Source: Bordetella sp. LUAb4
GTDB lineage: Bacteria; Pseudomonadota; Gammaproteobacteria; Burkholderiales; Burkholderiaceae_B
Direction: 5' to 3'
Assembly: GCF_021325795.1 (NCBI RefSeq)
Contig: NZ_JAHPZX010000012.1
Span: 1-64,000 of the forward strand
DNA: 64,000 bases
Position 1 is the first letter of the stretch; each line of letters begins with the position of its first letter. This document shows, one piece after another, positions 9,607-18,132 of this stretch. Made by a program: the position numbers and the translations under genes. The notes under the pieces are model-generated. The model did not search any database, was not told where the DNA came from, and saw nothing but the letters and a program-made list of their open reading frames with translations.

Positions 9607-10806
9607 TCAGGCCATTACGCCGACCGCCGCCGCCAACGCGCCGTCACCGATGTCGATGCCGGTCCCACGCAACGCGGCCTCCACCGAGCCCAGCGCGCCA
9701 AGGATCATGCCCGGATGCACGGCCCCCAGATGGCCAATGCGGAACATGCGGCCGGCATACGGCCCCAGTCCGCCCGCCACCGCGGTGTGATGGCGTTCAC
9801 GGGCGAGTGTGCGCATGGTTTCGACCGGCACGTCTTGCGCCACGGCAATGGTGGTCACTGAAGACGACCGCTCTTCGGGCACGGTGACGTGCAGCGACAT
9901 CTGCCCGGCTTGCGCCCAGCATTCGACCGCGGCATGCACCATCAACGCGACTTGGCGATGGCGGGCGAAGACCTGTGCCGGACCTTCGTCACGGATCAGC
10001 GTCAACGCAGCGCCCAGGCCATGCAGCAGGCCTTGCGGCGGCGTGCCGCAGAATTTGCGATACAGCAGCGGGCTCTTGCGTTTGTCCCAGTCCCAATAGG
10101 AACGTGGCACCGGATTGGCGCGCGCCACCGCCATGGCGCGCTCGTCGACCGCGGTGAACGACAGTCCGGGCGGCAGCATCAGGGCTTTCTGCGAGCCGCC
10201 GATGGCCACGTTGACGCCCCAGTCGTCCATGCGGAAAGGAGTCGCCCCCAAAGACGCGATGACATCGGCGACCAGCAAGGCGGGATGCCCGCAGGCATCG
10301 ATGGCCTGCCGTACGGCGGCGATGTCGCTGGTGGCGCCGCTGGCCGTATCCGTGTGCACGGCGAAGACCGCGCCGATACGGCGTTGATCATCCGCGCGCA
10401 GTGCGTCCTCGACGGCCTGCGGGTCCAAGGCCCGGCCAGGACGTACCGGTGTGCGACGGGCCACGCAGCCCAGTGCCTCGACATGCAGTGCCCAGGCTTC
10501 GGCAAAGAAACCACTGCCCGCCACCAGCACCTCGCGGCCTGGCGCAAGCAGATTGACGATGGCGGCTTCCCACGCGCCGTGGCCATTGGCTGCGTACATC
10601 AGCACATCGGCGTGCGTGGTGCCGAGCAGATCGGCCAAGCCGGTTTCGCAATCGTGGACCAGGGTTTCCAGGCGGATATCGGACAAGTCCATGCTGGGCC
10701 TGGACATGGCTTCACGTACGGCGTCGGGAACGTAGGTCGGCCCGGGAGTGTGCAGGAGTTGCGGGCTGGCGCCGGCCGTGGCGGGCGTGGATGGTGAATC
10801 GCGCAT
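9607..10806 (-). CDS. class V aminotransferase (alanine-glyoxylate/serine-type)
   Basis: 399-residue PLP enzyme. The N-terminus LLHTPGPTYVPDAVREAMSRP and the PLP-lysine motif GSQKALMLPPGLSF match the alanine-glyoxylate, serine-glyoxylate and related aminotransferase group. The start ATG at 10806 follows GGGGAGACCA. Together with the binding protein downstream and the carbamoylase-like enzyme facing it, a pathway handling an imported amino compound is plausible, but the substrate is not determinable from sequence. Confidence 0.85.
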   Translation of the reverse strand: MRDSPSTPATAGASPQLLHTPGPTYVPDAVREAMSRPSMDLSDIRLETLVHDCETGLADLLGTTHADVLMYAANGHGAWEAAIVNLLAPGREVLVAGSGFFAEAWALHVEALGCVARRTPVRPGRALDPQAVEDALRADDQRRIGAVFAVHTDTASGATSDIAAVRQAIDACGHPALLVADVIASLGATPFRMDDWGVNVAIGGSQKALMLPPGLSFTAVDERAMAVARANPVPRSYWDWDKRKSPLLYRKFCGTPPQGLLHGLGAALTLIRDEGPAQVFARHRQVALMVHAAVECWAQAGQMSLHVTVPEERSSSVTTIAVAQDVPVETMRTLARERHHTAVAGGLGPYAGRMFRIGHLGAVHPGMILGALGSVEAALRGTGIDIGDGALAAAVGVMA

Positions 10807-11114
10807 TGGTCTCCCCAACGTGGGTGGTCGCTTCGACGCGCGGATTCGAGCGGGGTGGCTGCATCGCTCCGCGACGCTATTGGTATCGCCAGTCAATACT
10901 TATATACTTTATGGAAATATTCTAGCGGTGCATTTCGCTTGAGCAAAGGGTGAAGACGATGGGGTTTTCCCGGAGGGATGCCGTCCGAAGCGGGAGCACG
11001 GATCGCGCGCGCGGCCCGCGTAGCGGGCGGCGCAGTCCGGCACGGATCAGGGCCGCGCAAATGAAATCGCCCAGACGCAAGGTCTGGGCGATTTCATTCC
11101 GAGTCTGCGGGACG
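10807..11114. other. intergenic region holding minus-strand promoter and RR terminator
   Basis: 308 bp between the aminotransferase start and the response-regulator stop. Bases about 10885-10925 are AT-rich and carry -10-like TATA stretches suited to the minus-strand aminotransferase promoter. The rest is GC-rich with no credible gene, apart from the hairpin at 11061-11097. Confidence 0.5.
11061..11097 (-). terminator. 16-bp perfect hairpin downstream of response regulator
   Basis: Arms ATGAAATCGCCCAGAC and GTCTGGGCGATTTCAT pair perfectly over 16 bp with a 5-nt loop. It lies 17 bp past the stop of the minus-strand response regulator, the expected place for an intrinsic terminator. The T tract is short because the stem's own AT end supplies it. 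Confidence 0.75.
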
Positions 11115-11483
11115 TCACGGCCTGGCGGTCAGGATCTCACCGACGACGTTCACCAAGTCCTGCAGATCGAAAGGCTTGGCCAGAAAAGCCGAATACTCGT
11201 TGCCGCAGGCGACCGCCACGGAATCTTCCGGAAGCCCGCTCATGACGACGCAGGGCACTTCATGCAGATAGGCGTTATCGCGCATGGCGGTCAAAAGGGA
11301 AGCGCCGCCCATGCCCGGCATCATGACGTCGGACACCACCAGGTCGGGTTTCAACTCGACCATGCGAGACAGCGCCGCCAGGCCGTCGGTTTCCATATAA
11401 ACGTTATGCCCTTCGTTGGTGAGGGCATCCCGTACGATTCTTGCCAGGGCGGCCTCGTCATCGACCACCATAATCTTTGCCAT
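11115..11483 (-). CDS. single-domain response regulator (CheY-like receiver)
   Basis: 122-residue receiver domain without output domain. Acidic pair D8-D9 (VVDDE), phosphoacceptor D52 (VVSDVMMPGM) and the conserved lysine in FLAKPF are all visible. Start chosen at the ATG giving MAKIMVVDDE; the longer frame adds an unconserved, basic N-terminal tail. It probably acts by protein contact within a phosphorelay or motility pathway. No kinase is adjacent, so the partner is unknown. Confidence 0.88.
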   Translation of the reverse strand: MAKIMVVDDEAALARIVRDALTNEGHNVYMETDGLAALSRMVELKPDLVVSDVMMPGMGGASLLTAMRDNAYLHEVPCVVMSGLPEDSVAVACGNEYSAFLAKPFDLQDLVNVVGEILTARP

Positions 11484-11903
11484 TTCTACTTTGCCGCGCC
11501 GCGCGCGACCCCTATGCTGAATCTCGTGTGTCCGCAGCAATCGCGCAGCGGATTCGACCGAGGCGCGACGGTAGCAATTACCGTTCCCGAGCGCCATGGC
11601 AATACGAAATTTCTGAGAAAAAAAGCGTCGTTCAAGATAGAGCGCTTAACGCCGGGATAGTTCGCGCTATTCGCGCAAACGTTCGCCACGCCGAGGTAAG
11701 GGAGTGACATCCTCTATACCAATCGGCAAGGCACTGTGCGGGCGCCACGGGACTGTGGTGACTCTCGTGACTGTGGTGACTCTGCTTGTACCTGCTGGAT
11801 CGCTGCAGGTGTTGCCGAGCGCAGGTCCTATAAACGTAGGGCGCCTCTCCATTAATTAAACAGGGGCAAACCCTAGGGATCCATGCTGATTTAGAATCCT
11901 GCC
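11484..11903. other. 420-bp intergenic region with an 18-bp-period direct repeat
   Basis: No credible gene. GACTGTGGTGACTCT occurs twice, at 11751-11765 and 11769-11783. A -10-like TTTAGAAT lies just before the DUF2946 gene. The low GC near 11845-11895 fits a plus-strand promoter for the DUF2946/PepSY pair. Confidence 0.5.
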
Positions 11904-12374
11904 ATGCCAATCAGGACCCTGCTCCGTCGCGCAGCACGCCGCACGCACGCTTTGCCGTGCCTGCTGCTGCTCGCCGTGCTCCTGCGCGCGCTCATTCCGG
12001 TAGGCTATATGCCGGATCCTGCTGCGTTGCGCCAAGGCATGTTCCGCATGAGCCTGTGCAGCGCCGGCGGTGCCATGTCGCATATGGATATGCCCGGGAT
12101 GTCCGATTCGGACCCGTCCGGCCACGCTGGCCACATGATGCACACCGTCGGCGACATGGCCTCGCATGCGCCCGACTCGGGCGAACATTCCGCCGGCACC
12201 GAGTGCCCGTTCTGGGCGGCCGCTCATGTCGCGCTTGACCTGCCCCCGGTCATCATAGAACCGGTACTGGCCACCCCACGTGACGCAGTCATCCGTTTCG
12301 AGGTGCCGGCCAGCCTGCCGCCCCTCCCACCCGCCGGGCCGCCACTGGGCCCGCGAGCACCGCCTTTCGCCTGA
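11904..12374 (+). CDS. DUF2946 family protein, His/Met-rich, probably exported
   Basis: 156 residues. A basic start followed by a hydrophobic segment (LPCLLLLAVLLRALIPVGYMPD) is the DUF2946 hallmark. The middle is rich in His and Met (SHMDMPGM, HAGHMMH), a composition typical of proteins near copper or other metal homeostasis genes, and CPFW lies further on. The C-terminus is proline-rich. It sits 75 bp upstream of a PepSY membrane protein whose loop is also His-rich, so metal handling is a reasonable inference, not a demonstrated function. Confidence 0.7.
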   Translation: MPIRTLLRRAARRTHALPCLLLLAVLLRALIPVGYMPDPAALRQGMFRMSLCSAGGAMSHMDMPGMSDSDPSGHAGHMMHTVGDMASHAPDSGEHSAGTECPFWAAAHVALDLPPVIIEPVLATPRDAVIRFEVPASLPPLPPAGPPLGPRAPPFA

Positions 12375-12449
12375 GATCTCCCGACGTCGCTTCGCTTCCG
12401 GCCATGGCCGCAAGCGATCCTCATTGCGTTTTCGGATCAGGTGCAAACC

Positions 12450-13931
12450 ATGTCCAAGATTCCATCCGGCGCCGCCTCGGCACCCGGCGGGGAGGCCGCC
12501 ATTGCTCGCCCCCCTACACAGAGCGCCTTCGTCGCCCTGCTCACTCGGCTGCATTTCTATGTCGGGCTGTTCGTCGGCCCCTTCATCCTCGTCGCGGCGG
12601 TTACCGGCACCTTGTTCGTGCTGACACCGCAGATCGAGAGCCGCATTTATGCCGATGCGCTCTACACGGATGCTACCGGCCCCGCACACTCGCTCACCGA
12701 GCAGATCGCCGCGGCCAGCACAGTGATAGGCCCGGACGACACGCTGTTCTCGGTCCGCCCCGCGCCACGGCCAGGCATGACCAGCCGCATCCTGTTCAGC
12801 GAACCACGCCTGCAAGCCACGGCCGAACAGCGCGCCATCTTTGTCGACCCCGTCACATTGGCCATCAAGGGCGACATGAACGTCTACGGGACCAGCAGTA
12901 CGCTGCCTTTCCGCACGACGCTGGATTTCCTGCATCGCAACCTGATGCTGGGCGACCTGGGCCGCAACTACAGCGAACTGGCCGCGTCCTGGTTGTGGTT
13001 CGCGGCGCTGGGCGGCATCATCCTGTGGTGGCAGGCCTCACGCCGCGAACGTCTCGCGAGGCGCCCCGCCACGGGAACGCGGGCACGCCTGCGGCGCTGG
13101 CATAGCGTCATCGGCCTGTGGATCGCCATCGGCCTGTTCTTCCTGTCCGCCACGGGGCTGACCTGGTCGCGTTGGGCCGGCGGCAATATCGACGTCGCGC
13201 GCGAGAAGCTGGGTTGGGTCACGCCGCCTTTGTCGACGCGCCTGACGCCGCAGGCGATGGGCGGTATGCCCGCCATGGCTGGCGCTGCGAATGAAGCCCA
13301 TGACGATCACGGGGGCCACGCGGGGCACGGGGGCCATACCATGCCGAATACCCCCGTGAGCACCGACTACGCCACGCGCTTCGACGCCATCGAGCGCAGC
13401 GCCCGGCAAGCCGGCATCGACGCCACCGACATCGAGATCCGCCCGCCACGCAAGCCGGACCAGGCCTGGACCGTACGGGAAACGGATCGCGCGTGGCCCA
13501 CGCAGGTCGACGCCATCGCCATCGACGGGCGCGACCTGTCGGTGGTCGGCCGTTCCGACTTCGCGACGTTTCCGTTGATCGCCAAACTCATCCGCTGGGG
13601 CATCGATACCCACATGGGCATCTTGTTCGGCTGGGTCAATCAGGTGCTCATGGCGCTATTCGGCATCGCCTTGTCGGCCATGGTCGTACTGGGCTACGCG
13701 ATGTGGTGGCGGCGCCGGCCCGCGCCGGGCGCCCCGGTGCTCACCGTGACGCAGGCGTGGACCCGCCTGGGCCACGGCGCCCGCGGCGGCATCGCCGCGC
13801 TGGCCGTCGCCGTCGGCTGGGCCTTGCCAGCCTTGGGCGTCAGCCTGCTGGTATTCCTGCTGGTGGATATCGCACGCTGGCGTCTGGCACGGCGCGGCGC
13901 GCGGCGCGCCGTGTCCCCGGTGCGCGCCTGA
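12450..13931 (+). CDS. PepSY-associated transmembrane protein with His-rich loop
   Basis: 493-residue PepSY_TM protein. Its N-terminal membrane helix is preceded by LLTRLHFYVGLFVGPFILVAAVTGTLF, the usual entry motif. Further helices lie near residues 185, 225 and 405, with two near the C-terminus. The conserved LHRNLMLGDLGR loop is present. Residues about 285-305 are His/Gly-rich (AHDDHGGHAGHGGH), echoing the DUF2946 neighbour. Relatives are linked to TonB-dependent metal or siderophore uptake and ferric reduction. The ATG at 12450 has AGGT 8 nt upstream; a GTG at 12441 does not. Confidence 0.85.
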   Translation: MSKIPSGAASAPGGEAAIARPPTQSAFVALLTRLHFYVGLFVGPFILVAAVTGTLFVLTPQIESRIYADALYTDATGPAHSLTEQIAAASTVIGPDDTLFSVRPAPRPGMTSRILFSEPRLQATAEQRAIFVDPVTLAIKGDMNVYGTSSTLPFRTTLDFLHRNLMLGDLGRNYSELAASWLWFAALGGIILWWQASRRERLARRPATGTRARLRRWHSVIGLWIAIGLFFLSATGLTWSRWAGGNIDVAREKLGWVTPPLSTRLTPQAMGGMPAMAGAANEAHDDHGGHAGHGGHTMPNTPVSTDYATRFDAIERSARQAGIDATDIEIRPPRKPDQAWTVRETDRAWPTQVDAIAIDGRDLSVVGRSDFATFPLIAKLIRWGIDTHMGILFGWVNQVLMALFGIALSAMVVLGYAMWWRRRPAPGAPVLTVTQAWTRLGHGARGGIAALAVAVGWALPALGVSLLVFLLVDIARWRLARRGARRAVSPVRA

Positions 13932-13932
13932 G

Positions 13933-14370
13933 TCAGCGATAAACTTCCGCCTGCGCCGCGCTCAAGTCGGCGCGGGCGTCGTCGAGTTTGCGCTGGGCCT
14001 TGGTGATGTCTTTCTGCTTGCCCTTGGCCTGCTTTTCCGCGAGCTCATCCTCGCGCTCCTTCACTTTGGCCTGAGCGTCGCGCACCTTGCCTTCGCGCTC
14101 CCGCTGCAGGCCCGCGTCGGTGCACTGGCTGGCGCCTGCCAGCGCTTCCTGCAGCCCCTTCACTCGGTTCTTGTTGCCGCTTTCCTGGGCAAAGCGCAGC
14201 TCACGTTCGATGTCCTGCTTCTTGCCCGCGCAGCCGCGCAGGCGTTCCTGGGGCAGTGGGTCCGCGGCATGGGCCGGCAGCCACGCGGTGCAGGCAAGCA
14301 GGGCCAGGATGGAAACGACAGGTCGCAACCCTATACGTCGACGGGTGCTGTGGGACGAGCGATTCGGCAT
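13933..14370 (-). CDS. DUF1090 family periplasmic protein
   Basis: 145 residues with a signal peptide (VVSILALLACTAWLPAHAA). The mature part is highly charged and probably a coiled coil, containing the DUF1090 features (CAGKKQDIERELRFAQ, NKNRVKGLQEAL, CTD). YqjC of E. coli is a relative; the role is unknown. Start chosen at the ATG at 14370, with GAGGAAG 6-7 nt before it, rather than the TTG two codons upstream. It converges on the PepSY gene with a 1-nt gap. Confidence 0.85.
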   Translation of the reverse strand: MPNRSSHSTRRRIGLRPVVSILALLACTAWLPAHAADPLPQERLRGCAGKKQDIERELRFAQESGNKNRVKGLQEALAGASQCTDAGLQREREGKVRDAQAKVKEREDELAEKQAKGKQKDITKAQRKLDDARADLSAAQAEVYR

Positions 14371-14529
14371 GGTCAACTTCCTCTCCTCGTTGAGTCCCGC
14401 GGCTTGCGGGTGCTTGGAGGATAGCTGCTGACGGCTTTCCGAGCAATGTCATCGCTTCCTATGGCAAGGTCGCGGGCAGCAGAGAAGGTCGGGCCTTACA
14501 AGGGCAACGCCATCCCCCCAGGGCTGACA

Positions 14530-15789
14530 TCAGCCGCCCGCCCCCGTTGCAAAGAAATCCGCTTCCGTCACCGGCCATTGCCGGAACAAGCTGTCGGGTC
14601 CCAGTTCGCCGATGCTGTTCAAACCCAGCATCGCCAGGTTGCGCGACACTTCATCGCGCAGCAGGCCCAGGGCGTGATCCACGCCCGCGCGGCCGCCCAC
14701 CGCCGCGGCGTACATGAAGGGCCGGCCCACGAATACGCAGGCCGCGCCCAGGGCCAGGGCCTTGAGCACATCGCCGCCGCGCCGCACGCCGCCGTCCATC
14801 ATCACCGTCATACGGCTGCCCACCGCGTCGACGATGCGCGGCAAGGCGCGCAGCGGCGCCACCGCGCCGTCCAGCTGCCGTCCCCCGTGATTCGATACGA
14901 TGATGCCGTCCGCCCCGCAATCCAGGGCCTTCAACGCGTCACCCTCGTGCAGCAAACCCTTGATCACCAGATTGCCGCGCCACTGCTTGCGGATGGCGCG
15001 GATATGTTCCCAATTCAAATGCTCCCGGCCGGTGGTATCGCGCAGGGCGCTCAACGACAGCATGGGCGCCCCGCGGGTAGCGAAAGAGTTTTCGAAATGC
15101 GGCATGCCATGGCGCAGCAACGTCCGCGCGAAGGTACCCAAAAGCCAGTGCGGGCGGATCATGCCATCCCAGGCCAGGCGCGCGCTGGGGCGCAGCGGCA
15201 TGGAGAACCCGGTGCGGACGTTGTTCTCGCGGTTCGCCCACACCGGCAGATCCACCGTCAGCACCAGTGTCTGAAATCCGGCCGCCGCGACGCGCGCGAT
15301 CAGGCCTTCGATGCGCGAGGTATCGCCAGGCAGGTAAGCCTGGAACCACGTTGCCGGCGCCGCCTCGTGCACTTCCTCCATGCGGATCAGGGACGTCCCG
15401 CTCATGATGGCAGGCACGCCGGCGGCCTGTCCGGCCTGGGCCAGGACGATATCGCCGCGATAGGCGGAAATCGCGCTGATCCCCACGGGGGCTATGCCGA
15501 AAGGCGCACGGTACGTCTGGCCGAACAGCGTGACCTCGGTGCTGCGGGCGCTGACGTCGACCATCACCTGCGGTCGAAAACGGTAATCGTCGTACTGCAG
15601 GCGGTTGTCACGATACGACCGGTTGGTCTCCGCCGCTCCGACGATATAGCCGAACAGCGGCCGCGGCAGGTAACGCCGTGCCGCGCCTTCGAAATCGTCC
15701 AGGCACAGCAGCGGGCGCAAGCGGCGCGGCAGGGAACTGAGCGGTGCATAGGCGGCGCGGGCAGGCGCGGGAGCGGGCGAAGAGGACAT
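14530..15789 (-). CDS. lldD: FMN-dependent alpha-hydroxy-acid dehydrogenase (L-lactate dehydrogenase-like)
   Basis: 419 residues of the FMN-dependent 2-hydroxy-acid family. The catalytic and FMN-binding segments are visible: SNHGGRQLDG with the active-site His, DGGVRRGGDVLKALALGA, and GRPFMYAAAVGG at the phosphate site. By family it oxidises L-lactate (or mandelate/glycolate) to the keto acid at the inner membrane face. It is divergent from a LysR regulator 164 bp away, the likely controller. The exact substrate within the family is not certain. Confidence 0.88.
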   Translation of the reverse strand: MSSSPAPAPARAAYAPLSSLPRRLRPLLCLDDFEGAARRYLPRPLFGYIVGAAETNRSYRDNRLQYDDYRFRPQVMVDVSARSTEVTLFGQTYRAPFGIAPVGISAISAYRGDIVLAQAGQAAGVPAIMSGTSLIRMEEVHEAAPATWFQAYLPGDTSRIEGLIARVAAAGFQTLVLTVDLPVWANRENNVRTGFSMPLRPSARLAWDGMIRPHWLLGTFARTLLRHGMPHFENSFATRGAPMLSLSALRDTTGREHLNWEHIRAIRKQWRGNLVIKGLLHEGDALKALDCGADGIIVSNHGGRQLDGAVAPLRALPRIVDAVGSRMTVMMDGGVRRGGDVLKALALGAACVFVGRPFMYAAAVGGRAGVDHALGLLRDEVSRNLAMLGLNSIGELGPDSLFRQWPVTEADFFATGAGG

Positions 15790-15953
15790 GATGGACGATG
15801 GGCTCGGACAGGGATGACGTGGCGGCGATGCCGGCTAAGCACCGCGAACCAGAGCGTAGCGCCTATCCATTAAACGAAAAAAGTGAATAATTTAAAATGC
15901 TTTAATTCGCTTTAATCGAACATGTCCTCATTTCGCCCGGTCTCCCCCCGCTG
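15790..15953. promoter_or_regulatory. divergent lldD/LysR control region
   Basis: 164 bp between divergent starts. An AT-rich core at about 15875-15915, containing two TTTAAT-type stretches, contrasts with the GC-rich surroundings. It fits overlapping promoters and a LysR-type binding site, but I could not pick a single T-N11-A box with confidence. Confidence 0.5.
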
Positions 15954-16847
15954 ATGACACTCAAACAACTGGAAGCCTTCTACTGGGCCGCTACCTGCGC
16001 CAGCTTCGCGATTGCCGCCGAACGGCTGCACCTGTCCGTGTCCTCCCTATCCAAGCGCATCAGCGAACTGGAAGGTGGCCTGGGCCTGCCGCTATTCGAT
16101 CGACGGTCCCAGCGGGCGCGCCTGACGCCGGCAGGAGAAAAATTGCTGCCGCGTGCCCAGGCTTTGCTGCAGCATGCCCAAACGTTGCGCGCGGCGATAG
16201 CGCAACCGGCCGAGATCGAAGGGGTCTGCCGCTTTGGCGTGGGTGAGCTGACAGCCCTTACCTGGCTGCCCAAGCTGGTGGCGGCCGCGCGCAAGCGCTA
16301 TCCCCAGCTACGCCTGGAACCGTATGTCGACGTCGGTGGAGAACTGCGGCGGCGCGTGCAGAACGGCGCCCTGGACTTTGCCGTGATCGCGGGCAACCCC
16401 ACGTCGCCGTCGATCCGTGCATTGGGCGCGGCGCGTTATACCTGGTGCGCGGCACCGGCGCTGGTGGGAGACGCGGTACGCATCAGCGCCGATCTGCTGG
16501 GACGCCACCCGCTGGTCACGCTACCGCGCGAGGCAGGCACCACGCGTATTCTGGATGATTGGCTGACCGCCAGCGGCATAGCCACGGCTCAGCCCTTGAC
16601 CTGCAATAGCTGGGGCGCGGTGGCGGGCCTGTTGCTGGAAGGCATAGGCATCGGCTTCCTGCCCGTCAGTTGGGCCACCGCCCTGGCGCAGCGGGGCACG
16701 CTGCGCATCTTGCGCGCACGCCCCGCCTTGGCGGCCTTGCCTTATGCGTTCAGCCACCGGGACGACGATACGCGCCCCTTGATCGATGCCATGTATGGCC
16801 TGGCGCGGCGGACGGTGGATTTCGGCATGGCGGTGCGTTTGCTCTGA
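15954..16847 (+). CDS. LysR family transcriptional regulator
   Basis: 297 residues. N-terminal HTH (MTLKQLEAFYWAATCASFAIAAERL then SVSSLSKRISELE) and a C-terminal periplasmic-binding-like effector domain. It is divergent from the lldD-like gene and so probably regulates it in response to a hydroxy or keto acid. Its TGA stop is the first triplet of a five-unit 13-bp tandem array. Confidence 0.9.
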   Translation: MTLKQLEAFYWAATCASFAIAAERLHLSVSSLSKRISELEGGLGLPLFDRRSQRARLTPAGEKLLPRAQALLQHAQTLRAAIAQPAEIEGVCRFGVGELTALTWLPKLVAAARKRYPQLRLEPYVDVGGELRRRVQNGALDFAVIAGNPTSPSIRALGAARYTWCAAPALVGDAVRISADLLGRHPLVTLPREAGTTRILDDWLTASGIATAQPLTCNSWGAVAGLLLEGIGIGFLPVSWATALAQRGTLRILRARPALAALPYAFSHRDDDTRPLIDAMYGLARRTVDFGMAVRLL

Positions 16848-16909
16848 GATGCGCAGCTGAGACGTGCAGCTGAGACGTGCAGCTGAGCTGCGCAGCTGAG
16901 ACGCGCAGA
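16845..16909. repeat. five 13-bp tandem repeats starting at LysR stop codon
   Basis: Five contiguous units of the form TGAG(A/C)(C/T)G(T/C)GCAG(C/A) begin at the TGA stop of the LysR gene and end where the next minus-strand gene stops. CAGCTG palindromes form at each junction. The architecture is the same as the array at 7860 but the sequence differs. Confidence 0.88.
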
Positions 16910-17227
16910 TCAGGCCAGCGGTTGACCGCCGGTGGGAATGTGGATCTCCTCAAGCGAGTTCCTGCTTCCCGTATCGCCAGCTTGGGCGTCCGGCGGGGTG
17001 GTGACGATGCCCCGCGCGTTGGTAACGATGTCGATCAAATCCGTAATTCGAGGGATATCCACGCCATATAGCGTCCTGTCGTCGCCGGCGATATTGGCTT
17101 GGTCGATTACCGCGTGGGAGATGCTATCCAGCTCTCCAAAACCACGCACAGAGGAATTTGCCGCTTGAGCATCGATAAAATGGCTGGTTGCGCCGGTATC
17201 GCGCAGTGAGTTGTTGATGATAGTCAT
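16910..17227 (-). CDS. hypothetical protein, 105 residues
   Basis: I do not recognise a family. The protein is acidic to neutral, soluble, Asp/Ile/Ala/Thr-rich, with no signal peptide, membrane segment or cysteine. GGAG lies about 10 nt upstream of the ATG. Amino-acid use looks coding rather than like an antisense shadow of a GC-rich gene. It lies between the LysR repeat array and an orphan antitoxin-like gene, just upstream of and divergent from the biosynthetic operon. It could be an unrelated orphan or an accessory or substrate protein of that cluster; the latter is speculation. Confidence 0.5.
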   Translation of the reverse strand: MTIINNSLRDTGATSHFIDAQAANSSVRGFGELDSISHAVIDQANIAGDDRTLYGVDIPRITDLIDIVTNARGIVTTPPDAQAGDTGSRNSLEEIHIPTGGQPLA

Positions 17228-17444
17228 CGGGAAGAATCTCCAAGGAAATAACAGTCGTGGAAGCGCTACTGCCTTAGCATGCGGCGATGCCCATGCGAAT
17301 GACGGCAGCCAGCGCGGGCTACTGCATAAGCCTCTCTGAGTTCACGCAAACGACCACTCGGTTCCCTTCTTTCTGCATCAACATCACATAGGCCACTCCG
17401 GCATCAGGTCGGGGGGCTGTCAGGTTTGATCTACAACCTCCGCG

Positions 17445-17822
17445 TCACGCCGCCCGGCGGTCCGGCAAGTGAACATCGACCAAGATATCGGCGAACGGTG
17501 CGTGTACCAGTCCCTGCTCATTTTTTTCAACCGCCATCCATTCCATCAGCGCAGCCACGTCACTGTGGACGTTCTTGTAATCACGCTTGAGTAAACGCGC
17601 CAGCGCGGAGATCGACACCGGCCCGGCTTCACGCAGGCCGGCCAGTAATTCCCAGCGGCGCGGCGTAAAGACAGCGCTTAGCTGGGCGATGTTCTCGAAG
17701 CCGATCTCGTAATGCGGGGTCACCGCGACCCCAGCGTCCATTCCCGTCATGGCAGCGGCCGCCCGCCCCAAAGTATGGCGGACATCTTCGCCAACTCGTA
17801 CATACAACGTTTTTTCATCCAT
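17445..17822 (-). CDS. winged-helix DNA-binding protein, TumA/HVO_A0114-type antitoxin-like
   Basis: 125 residues. The segment LTPRRWELL-type (here FTPRRWELLAGLREAGPVSI) followed by SALARLLKRDYKNVHSDVAAL is the signature winged helix of HVO_A0114-type regulators, which commonly pair with TumE-like (DUF6516) toxins. AAGAGG precedes the ATG by 6 nt. The toxin is normally encoded immediately upstream. Here that stretch (17823-18000) has stops in the relevant frames and no recognisable TumE, so this appears to be an orphan. It may act as an autonomous repressor, perhaps at the divergent operon. Confidence 0.65.
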   Translation of the reverse strand: MDEKTLYVRVGEDVRHTLGRAAAAMTGMDAGVAVTPHYEIGFENIAQLSAVFTPRRWELLAGLREAGPVSISALARLLKRDYKNVHSDVAALMEWMAVEKNEQGLVHAPFADILVDVHLPDRRAA

Positions 17823-18132
17823 TACTGGCCTCTTGCAGCGTACGAGACGCGATCCAGAAGACGAATACGATCAAAACCAGCCTATGGTGTCAAGGGCCAT
17901 AGGTGAGGTTGCGACGAGGGAATTCTGCGCCCTGCCGCGCTAGCGCACCATTCGTAGATCTACGCGAGGGTTTCCCCCGTAATCCCCACTATCCAATCTC
18001 TATGAGACCCATATTTGAATGCGCGGGCGATTCCGGCGACACTAGGGCGGCATTGCCGGTCCATGACGACAACATCGCAGACCGGCGTTCCCGCGACTCG
18101 TACCTCGGGTCGCGCTTCCAGGATCCGTTGCC
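17823..18132. other. 310-bp region upstream of biosynthetic operon, with inverted repeat
   Basis: Probable promoter region for the plus-strand operon. It contains an inverted repeat with arms CCTATGG (17881-17887) and CCATAGG (17897-17903) around a 9-nt spacer, a possible operator for the adjacent winged-helix protein. No credible gene, and no TumE toxin remnant that I can recognise. Confidence 0.45.

Noticed and set aside
17823-18000. TumE-like toxin upstream of the antitoxin-like gene.
   Set aside because: Stops interrupt the relevant minus-strand frames and no TumE motif is visible.
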